DNA from: Siphonodentalium dalli
Taxonomy: Eukaryota; Mollusca; Scaphopoda; Gadilida; Siphonodentaliidae
NCBI GenBank assembly: GCA_032622095.1
Contig: CP136067.1
Coordinates: 128,685,030-128,749,029 of the forward strand
Reading direction: 5' to 3'
Length of the DNA stretch: 64,000 nucleotides
Both the position numbers and the translations under genes were made by a program. Positions 61,101 through 64,000 of the stretch are shown piece by piece. Every line of letters begins with the position of its first letter. The stretch's first letter is position 1. The notes beneath the pieces are model-generated. The model made no database searches. It saw nothing but the letters and a program-made list of their open reading frames with translations, and was not told the DNA's origin.

Positions 61101-63843
61101 ATAGTTTACAAAACATTTACTATTTTTATCACAGTGTAAGCTGATTGTCTCAATTCGGAAATAATCCAACAATTTTATTGATTGAAATGAATCTCTTTTA
61201 AATTTCAGGTGTGCCATTTCCAAAAAATTATATTCCACTTGTCAAGAAGATATTGACGAGATTATTCCGGGTGTTTGTCCATGTATATTATCACCATTTC
61301 GACAAGCTTGTCCAAATTGGAGCAGTAAGTATTAGATATAAACTTATATAGCTAGTGTTGTCACTTAAAAATGCATTATCCGAATTAATGCTCCCAAATT
61401 ACTATTTCTTTGGCTTCAGGGATTAAAAATATTTGAATTGAGTCGAGGAACCTACTCATGAAAGTTCAGTGATCAGATATCGATTTTTGAAATCTGTAAT
61501 TTCTCGAGATATGTGCTCTTTTCCGCCTGGCAAACTATTCATCAAACCGACCAAATTGCGGATGAAGATGGATAACTCTAAAATTAAGTGGCAATACGGC
61601 CAAATTTTGTGATAATCAAGTGATAATACGGCCATATTTCATTGGAACAACATGTTGATATATAACACGTTTTGGGAAATTTTATACCATAGTTGACAGT
61701 GGTTTATAGCATTATTTTGTTGTAATTAATCGATTATTTTGAATAAATGTTGTTGTTATTGCAACTTGATGGTATGGGGACCGTCTGATTGGATTGAGTA
61801 CCTTTAACCATTGTATACTAAACAAGCCTGAGGTTAGTGTGCCTGTCATTTGCAAAATGAGGTCCCCAGAGGGTGAATTTATTGATTCTATCCCCCACAG
61901 GGGGCTAGCATCACCAAATTCACCCTCTTGGGACATCATTCTGCATGGCCTCATCTGCTATGGGAGACTTAGACTCTGATTGAAGTTCCCAAATGGTAAA
62001 TATTGTGATGTACACCCATTGGGATCCTAGATTATGCAATGTTGCGTCTGCCAATTTGGGGATATAGAAAAACTGAACTAAAAAAGAAATAGAATCTTAT
62101 ATGAAGAAGTTTCTATAGAAATTTGATAATAAAGAAACTTTCCAGAGAAGATGAGGCCTAAGCAGAATGAGGTCCCCAGTGGGTGAATTTACTGTTTCTA
62201 GCCTGATATGTGGGATAGCATCACTATATTCACCCTCTGCCGACCTCATTCTGCAAATGACAGGCACCTTATTCTCAGGCCTGATGCTAAATCAGGGTTG
62301 CCAAAGTACCGACGGTACCACAACTTTCGGTACCGGTTCTGTACTGATCTTCAGTACCGCAAACCGGGTCGGTATCGGTACTCATCGAGTGGACTTTTAT
62401 ACTGCAAATAACTTTGGTTTCTTTGGGTTCCATCATCAATTATTCGTTAAGTTGTTAAGTTGTTATCTGCGGTGATTTTTGGCAAGTCGCAAAGGGAGGA
62501 TTTTTTAAAAGACGAAATACAGAGTGGAACGAATGTAGACATGTATGTTTGACTACTGGGCCGGCTAACATTGTAGGCTTGTATGGATACACGGTACACC
62601 ATATTATTTGTGTGGTAATTAATTAGAGAACTCACTAATCGGCCATATTACTCGCATGTTGTCATTTCATATATGATGTCACCCAATGAAACCAAAGTCG
62701 TTTCCAGTAAGCCTAATTGTAGTTGGCTAGTTCTAACATTTTGAATAGATTATGAAAGAAAATAGTCAAATACACTCTGTGTCTGAAACTCTTCATAGTG
62801 CTGCTTACTGTGCCTTTGATGTTTGAATGTGCTGACGATATCACGTTAACCCATCGCAGTTGTGTTTGGCGTTATGTTGAGCTGTTTAATTAACCCTTTA
62901 TATTCGTTAAGAGGTATATTAATAGAAATCAACAATCAGTACCGAGAACCGTCCGTAACCGACATCAGAACCGATACCGATTTAATTCCTGATTACCGCC
63001 GGTTCCGGTACCAGTACCTATTGGCAACTCTGTACTAAATACTCATTGATGAGTAGTTCCCTTAGGAAATGTGGAGGTAATAAGTTCATAGGTCGTTTGT
63101 TGAACTTATTATCTGAACATTTCCCACCAATGAATATGAATCATTCTGCTCTTGTTATCTTTTCATCTGTCTGTCATCTGCTTTTGTTACCTGAACACCC
63201 CTCCAAATAATAGGCCATTCCCATGTATACTTTTCTAACTGAATAAGAGAATCCATTAAGTAAAGAAACATGAACTGTTTATGTCTGTTTGGGGGGATTT
63301 GAGTGTCTATCAGGCGATATAGATGCCAAATTCACAGAGTGAACATAAAAACAACAGCTGCATATTTTAATTATCCATCGCACAAAATTTGCCCTTTGCA
63401 TAGGAAATCTGCCCATACATTTATGAGTCCACTTTCATTTCGCCGTGCATTTATGAGTCCACTTTCGTTTCGCCATGCATTTATGAGTCCACTTTCATTT
63501 CGCCCATGCATTATGAGTCCACATTCGATTCGCCCATACATTTATGAATCCACTTTTGTTTCGCGCATACATTTATGAATCCACTTTTGTTTCGCCCATA
63601 CATTTATGAATCCACTTTTGTTTCGCCCATACATTTATGAATCCACTTTTGTCTCGCCCATACATTTATGAATCCACTTTCCTTTTGTTTCGCCCATACA
63701 TTTATGACTCCATTTCCAATAAAATTCTAATCTAAAAATGTACTATTTATTTTCAGGAGGCTCATGTTAATACCTGCTATAAGCACTTCTACTATTTTGT
63801 ATATGAACATCATCTTGTTGACAAAAAAGAACTGGAACCTTTG
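31132..63843 (+). CDS. MOB3: MOB kinase activator 3 (MOB3-type), all but the last exon
   Basis: Six exons (31132-31185, 38885-39035, 55122-55215, 57672-57805, 61209-61324, 63757-63843) join in frame at GT-AG borders to 212 codons. A short last exon must follow outside the window, as the family is about 217 residues. The start lies in a good context (GTGAAAATGG). The MOB fold covers nearly the whole protein. Zinc ligands by analogy with MOB1 are Cys87 and Cys92 (C-x4-C) and His169 and His174. The [32 protein letters not shown] and [13 protein letters not shown] segments point to the MOB3 subgroup rather than MOB1, MOB2 or phocein. MOB proteins are small adaptors of NDR/LATS or MST kinases; MOB3 is reported to bind MST1. 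The introns total about 32 kb, mostly repeats, with no damage to the exons. Confidence 0.93.
31186..33470. other. MOB3 intron 1, first part: nothing recognised
   Basis: AT-rich sequence without a convincing exon, TIR or tandem array. Open frames here are short and carry no known motif. Confidence 0.4.
33480..33875 (-). mobile_element. tRNA-derived SINE-like element
   Basis: On the minus strand it opens with GGTAGCCGAGAGGTAGC (A-box-like), then CTGGTCTCTCG and GGACCGGGATCGCAACC (B-box-like at the expected distance). The distal part holds CACGTTAAAGAACGCTACTGG, a type of block seen in invertebrate SINE bodies. The poly-A or microsatellite tail is not clear, and the left edge near 33875 meets MITE-2-like sequence. 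Confidence 0.5.
33868..33925. repeat. Half hairpin of MITE-2 type
   Basis: CATAAGAGAATGCATTGGCA is the right arm of the hairpin found in pairs at 45310-45540 and 60807-61059. Confidence 0.55.
34333..34950. mobile_element. hAT-like MITE, family CAGGGTCCGYGCTGG (copy 2)
   Basis: The ends are CAGGGTCCGTGCTGG and GCAGCGTGAACCCTG, inverted relative to one another. The 8-base direct repeat TTTGCGAT flanks it exactly (34325-34332 and 34951-34958), as expected of hAT-type transposition. The interior is about 618 bp without a transposase frame, with several TTTTGCCAAA words. Confidence 0.85.
35864..36621 (+). pseudogene. BED-type zinc-finger N-terminus of a hAT transposase, split by MITE-1
   Basis: The start codon at 35864 opens MSTVIHVYF, which runs into MITE-1. 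After the MITE, from about 36400, the frame resumes with [14 protein letters not shown] and [10 protein letters not shown]. The Cys-x2-Cys followed by His-x3-His, with the G-T-T-x-H-L segment, is the BED finger pattern of hAT transposases. Removing the MITE and one TTAA restores an uninterrupted frame across the junction. No catalytic RNaseH-like domain follows; the frame stops at about 36621. Confidence 0.7.
35893..36397. repeat. MITE-1 nested in the hAT-type element
   Basis: TTAA at 35889-35892 and 36398-36401. The ends AGGTACTCAATCCGAT and GGATTGAGTACCT are inverted. At 505 bp it is longer than other copies because of an internal duplication around 36180-36245 (ATTAGTATTCATCTCGAGTA recurs in near-identical form). 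Confidence 0.85.
37165..37695. repeat. Foldback element F, short copy
   Basis: The left arm (GATCATGCCATGAATCTCTA, then the TTCCACCAGTACAAAACC block) is repeated inverted at about 37560-37690. Homologous to 2775-3685. Confidence 0.75.
37815..37955. repeat. TA-flanked palindromic MITE, 141-bp copy
   Basis: CAGTAATGCTCTAAGTAATC to the inverted GATTACTTAGGGCATTACTG, nearly perfect arms and a 10-base loop. Flanked by TATA on both sides. Confidence 0.82.
38135..38455. repeat. Dispersed repeat X
   Basis: It starts AAGTGATGTGAAACACTCCG and includes AGTAAATATTTACAATTAAG. It matches 60357-60690 over its whole length. Confidence 0.7.
38885..39035 (+). CDS. MOB3: MOB3 exon 2
   Basis: Acceptor CATTTACAG, donor GTGAGT. 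151 bases, phase 0 in and phase 1 out. It encodes [19 protein letters not shown] and ends [12 protein letters not shown]. Confidence 0.93.
39060..39730. repeat. Cluster of H-family hairpins
   Basis: Palindromic blocks CAGAATGAGGTCCCCA...GGGTGAATTT and their inverses occur at about 39075-39130, 39240-39340, 39550-39650 and 39700-39725. They are joined by the usual H interior (ATTGGCAGATGACACATTGC region). Some arms have been deleted. Confidence 0.75.
39925..40322. repeat. Direct repeat pair in MOB3 intron 2
   Basis: About 70 bases around AACTAGAAAAATGAAAATAT at 39925-39995 recur at 40255-40322. Confidence 0.6.
40362..40394. repeat. Interrupted poly-C tract
   Basis: Two runs of more than 15 C separated by AA. 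It resembles the C/G runs at 5342-5356, 25309 and 26588. The length is likely variable or poorly assembled. Confidence 0.8.
40395..41510. other. MOB3 intron 2 stretch: nothing recognised
   Basis: No array, hairpin or coding signal seen. Confidence 0.35.
41511..42310. repeat. Diverged tandem repeat, period about 145-165 bp, about five to six units
   Basis: The word CCATCTTGGATTT recurs at about 41518, 41663, 41825, 41978, 42134 and 42298. Each time it is followed by a block like ACTAAATCCTTTGGCACAGG and then ATTGACATGTAGATGGGAA. Units differ by many substitutions, so this is an old array. Confidence 0.82.
42315..42992. repeat. 22-bp minisatellite
   Basis: Unit AATGCAGTGAGAATGGGTAA (plus TA), about 30 copies with variants. 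Because 22 is not a multiple of 3, the array is open in several frames on the minus strand, which creates long but meaningless reading frames of 84-134 codons. Confidence 0.92.
43095..43600. repeat. Direct repeats of about 125 bp around MITE-2-type hairpins
   Basis: The blocks at 43095-43225 and 43470-43600 (shared core GATTTACAGAATGT and CCCCAGGGAGCCTGTTTGTT) flank paired hairpins with GCATTCTCTTATATATGCGAG at about 43270-43425. Confidence 0.72.
43943..44393. repeat. MITE-1, full-length copy (reference copy)
   Basis: TTAA at 43939-43942 and 44394-44397. Left end AGGTACTCAATCTGATTCG, right end GATTATACATCT. All the family's interior blocks are present in order, so this copy serves as reference. 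The two ends are only partly inverted, unlike the symmetric copies. Confidence 0.82.
44430..45276. repeat. Dispersed repeat X (reversed) with internal 60-bp tandem array
   Basis: The left part (44430-44760) is the reverse of repeat X, with TGTAAATATTTACTACG. At 44761-45276 its terminal block is amplified: nine units beginning TGATTATTTGTTATTCCATC, seven of 60 bp and two of 48 bp lacking CACTTTAACCAT. The 60- and 48-base periods are multiples of three, so frames of up to 241 codons stay open; they have no known domain. Confidence 0.85.
45274..46113. repeat. MITE-1 interrupted by MITE-2
   Basis: The left TTAA is at 45270-45273, the right at 46114-46117. It starts AGATGCATAGTCTGATTAA, then MITE-2 (45293-45684) intervenes, and MITE-1 resumes at GCGCTCCTCAATTACTATT, ending CGGATTGAGTACCT. 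Confidence 0.8.
45293..45684. repeat. MITE-2-like element with two hairpins, nested in MITE-1
   Basis: The ends GCCTTTACCCAACAGAACGG and GTTTGTTGGGTAAAGGG are inverted and flanked by TTAA (45289-45292 and 45685-45688). Two near-perfect hairpins with GCATTCTCTTATATATGCGAG lie at 45310-45388 and 45463-45540. Confidence 0.8.
46270..47640. repeat. H-family cluster
   Basis: H hairpins at about 46312-46412, 46785-46860, 47055-47160 and 47510-47610, with the H interior between them (ATTCCAAATGGTGAATATTGTG, and AACATTGTTTTTAGTTA). Parts appear twice in opposite orientation, suggesting two or three adjoining copies. Confidence 0.72.
47648..49822. mobile_element. 2.2-kb element with long (about 180-bp) inverted ends
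   Basis: The left end CTGTAGTCTGGTCGTTGAG and the following block (AACCTAGAACAAATTGTTTA, then CATCAGGAACAACATATCC) recur inverted at about 49640-49822. The arms have diverged noticeably. The interior (47830-49640) shows no transposase. No clear target duplication was found. Confidence 0.55.
49986..50092. repeat. H-family hairpin
   Basis: GCAGAATGAGGTCCACAGAG and its inverse near 50060-50090 (CTTCTGAGGACCTCATTCTGC), separated by a short loop. Confidence 0.75.
50518..50640. repeat. Inverted repeat, about 45-bp arms
   Basis: GGCAATTCTATACAAAATTT and its reverse ATTTTGTATAGAATTGC surround a palindromic core (TTCAAGCTTCGGTAAAGCTTGG). Confidence 0.65.
50667..50817. mobile_element. H-family element, minimal 151-bp hairpin with 8-bp target duplication
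   Basis: CAAGCCTTGAAATAGGGTGT and its inverse form the ends. The 8-base repeat GCCCCACA flanks it exactly (50659-50666, 50818-50825). It identifies H as a hAT-type MITE. Confidence 0.85.
50826..53982. mobile_element. Tandem array E2-S2-E2-S2-E2, flanked by CACA
   Basis: E2 is 451 bp (50826-51276, 52179-52629, 53532-53982), with perfect 19-base inverted ends (GGTTACACTGGTGTAAAT). S2 is 902 bp (51277-52178 and 52630-53531). The period is exactly 1353 and the units look identical. The whole array is flanked by CACA (50822-50825 and 53983-53986). No coding domain was recognised; small open frames repeat once per unit. Confidence 0.88.
54197..54340. repeat. TA-flanked palindromic MITE, rearranged copy
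   Basis: The ends CAGTAGTGCCCTAAGTAATC and GGGCATTACTC lie between TA dinucleotides. Only one internal arm is left: the middle matches 8590-8655 and the second arm is mostly deleted. Confidence 0.75.
54345..54680. repeat. H-family copy
   Basis: It contains the H interior (TCAAATTAACTTTGTTTTTA) and a degraded hairpin (GCAGAATGAGG-like CAGAATGAGGTTCCCAGAGG and inverse). Confidence 0.68.
55122..55215 (+). CDS. MOB3: MOB3 exon 3
   Basis: Acceptor TCGCCTTTCAG, donor GTAAGA. 94 bases, phase 1 in and phase 2 out. It encodes [20 protein letters not shown] and [10 protein letters not shown], with both zinc Cys residues. Confidence 0.93.
55216..56470. other. MOB3 intron 3 stretch: nothing recognised
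   Basis: AT-rich intron sequence without repeats that I could match elsewhere in the window. Confidence 0.35.
56480..56740. repeat. Dispersed repeat Y, copy 2
   Basis: It starts TACTAAATACTCATTGACGA and matches 6200-6415 and 63033-63275 to AGAATTCATTCAGTAAAGAA. Confidence 0.7.
56830..57052. repeat. MITE-2 copy
   Basis: Hairpin GCATTCTCTTATATATGTGA and inverse at 56880-56942, then a half hairpin. The right end CCCGTCATGAAAGGG is followed by TTAA. Confidence 0.7.
57308..57432. repeat. Imperfect tandem repeats of AAATAAACATGCAGTCCC type
   Basis: About six units of 16-40 bases with the words CAGTCCCAAATAA and AAACATGCA. Confidence 0.6.
57672..57805 (+). CDS. MOB3: MOB3 exon 4
   Basis: Acceptor TTGTTGCAG, donor GTTTGT. 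134 bases, phase 2 in and phase 1 out. It encodes [20 protein letters not shown] and ends [12 protein letters not shown] partial copy of its 3' half plus donor lies at 60126-60207. Confidence 0.92.
57848..58293. mobile_element. H-family element, full length (446 bp), 8-bp target duplication
   Basis: The ends CAAGCCTGCAAATAGCGTGT and inverse are perfect over more than 40 bases. GCTACATG flanks it exactly (57840-57847 and 58294-58301). It has a hairpin at each end and a central part with AACATTATTTTTAGTTACG. It lies 42 bases after MOB3 exon 4. Confidence 0.88.
58392..59748. repeat. H-family copy split by an insertion
   Basis: It starts CAAGGCTGCAAATAGTGTGT with a hairpin to about 58520, then a scrambled duplicate of the interior. 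H sequence stops at 58762 (AAAAACATTGTTA) and resumes at about 59614 (ATGTTAATTTGAGAC), ending near CAGACACACTATTT. Confidence 0.65.
58763..59613. mobile_element. 0.85-kb insertion with GTCGCCCGC-rich inverted ends
   Basis: The left side contains CTGTCGCCCGCTGACCCGGG, the right side, reversed, TTGTCGCCCGCTGTCGAGGG. A perfect inner palindrome (GAGATTTGTCACCCGCTCGA and inverse) lies at 59528-59583. The flanks share TGTTA. The superfamily is unknown. Confidence 0.6.
59614..60120. repeat. H-family fragments and AT-rich repeats
   Basis: H interior pieces at 59614-59740 and 59975-60120. Between them an AT-rich stretch (59915-59970) repeats CAAAATATTAAAATATTAA. Confidence 0.6.
60126..60207 (+). pseudogene. 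Partial duplicate of MOB3 exon 4 and its donor
   Basis: 82 bases match 57747-57828 with one difference (G to T, making an Asp codon read Tyr). The copy holds the last 59 bases of exon 4, the GTTTGT donor and 23 bases of intron. It has no acceptor of its own at the left edge, where H-family sequence ends. It is in the same orientation, inside intron 4. Confidence 0.9.
60357..60690. repeat. Dispersed repeat X
   Basis: AAGTGATGTGAAACACTCTC at the start, AGATGTAAATATTTACAATT in the middle. Homologous to 38135-38455. Confidence 0.7.
60807..61059. mobile_element. MITE-2, complete (253 bp), two hairpins, TTAA flanks
   Basis: CCCTTTCA and its inverse TGAAAGGG form the ends, between TTAA at 60803-60806 and 61060-61063. 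Two hairpins with GCATTCTCTTATATATGCGA are separated by a short link (ACAAGATCAAGGTAAATATT). Each hairpin could form a stable RNA stem if transcribed with the MOB3 intron. Confidence 0.82.
61209..61324 (+). CDS. MOB3: MOB3 exon 5
   Basis: Acceptor TAAATTTCAG, donor GTAAGT. 116 bases, phase 1 in and phase 0 out. It encodes [19 protein letters not shown] and [19 protein letters not shown], with the two zinc His residues. Confidence 0.93.
61369..61803. repeat. MITE-1, full-length copy
   Basis: TTAA at 61365-61368 and 61804-61807. Starts AAATGCATTATCCGAATTAA, ends TTGGATTGAGTACCT. It begins 44 bases after the exon 5 donor. Confidence 0.8.
61823..62283. mobile_element. H-family element, 461 bp, with near-perfect target duplication
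   Basis: CAAGCCTGAGGTTAGTGTGC to the inverse ending CTCAGGCCTG. Flanks ATACTAAA (61815-61822) and ATGCTAAA (62284-62291), one difference. Confidence 0.82.
62293..63032. mobile_element. hAT-like element, 740 bp, GGTACCG-rich ends
   Basis: CAGGGTTGCCAAAGTACCG and inverse CAGAGTTGCCAATAGGTAC form the ends. The 8-base flanks TGCTAAAT (62285-62292) and TACTAAAT (63033-63040) differ at one base. Subterminal GGTACCG/CGGTACC words are abundant on both sides. No transposase domain is recognised. Confidence 0.78.
63033..63275. repeat. Dispersed repeat Y, copy 3
   Basis: TACTAAATACTCATTGATGA at the start, then the blocks of 6200-6415 in order to AGAGAATCCATTAAGTAAAG. Confidence 0.7.
63412..63716. repeat. 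31-bp minisatellite in the last MOB3 intron
   Basis: About ten units of CCATACATTTATGAATCCAC plus TTTTGTTTCGC, ending 40 bases before the exon 6 acceptor. The sequence is unrelated to the 31-bp unit in GST-A despite the equal length. Confidence 0.9.
63757..63843 (+). CDS. MOB3: MOB3 exon 6
   Basis: Acceptor TTATTTTCAG, donor GTGAGT. 29 codons, phase 0: [19 protein letters not shown] and then KKELEPL. The family has about nine more residues, which must lie in one more exon beyond the window. Confidence 0.92.
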
Positions 63844-64000
63844 GTGAGTTTTGGAAGAATTTATTAGGAAACAGTAGTTTAACGCTTTCATGGGTTCATG
63901 ATGGGAGCTGCGCTGATTAATCCTTTCAGTGCCGAATCCATCAATGTATCACATTATTATAATCAAGGAAATATGGGTTGATACAAAAATCGGACTCGGC

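Noticed and set aside
63412-63716. CRISPR-like array (31-bp repeats)
   Set aside because: The units are contiguous without unique spacers, and the context is an animal intron.

Overview
The window is nuclear DNA of an animal: two multi-exon genes with GT-AG introns, a non-LTR retrotransposon, and dense small DNA transposons. The gene families and mobile-element load fit a marine invertebrate, perhaps a lophotrochozoan such as a mollusc or brachiopod. The phylum is inferred from general resemblance and no species can be named. There are no prokaryotic signatures.

Left third, minus strand: a sigma-class glutathione S-transferase (GST) locus is duplicated in tandem. Copy A (26949 down to 6611) is complete. 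Its five exons join in frame to 216 residues, and its second intron is about 16 kb. Copy B begins at 2201 and leaves the window on the left after exon 2. Intron 2 of copy A holds a decayed LINE whose 5' part was tandemly triplicated (period about 3.36 kb). Inside the LINE endonuclease region of every unit sits a 31-bp minisatellite that appears to have grown from the LINE's own codons. Next to it is a TIR element E1 with a spacer S1.

Right two thirds, plus strand: a MOB kinase activator of the MOB3 type runs from 31132 past the right edge. Six exons encode 212 residues and only the last few codons lie outside. Its introns (7.7, 16, 2.5, 3.4 and 2.4 kb) are packed with repeats: a hAT-like element with a BED-finger exon split by another insertion, four unrelated satellite arrays, a tandem E2-S2-E2-S2-E2 array that appears to have inserted as one unit, hairpin MITEs, and a partial copy of MOB3 exon 4.

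Repeat families defined here by eye: MITE-1 (TTAA-flanked, about 415-505 bp, at least 12 copies); MITE-2 (TTAA-flanked, paired hairpins); H (8-bp target duplications, palindromic ends, hAT-like); a TA-flanked palindromic MITE; X, Y and F (dispersed families); and E/S (451-bp TIR element plus roughly 0.9-kb spacer in tandem). Several insertions are nested, so a relative order of events can be read. Most open frames outside the two genes are chance frames in repeats.
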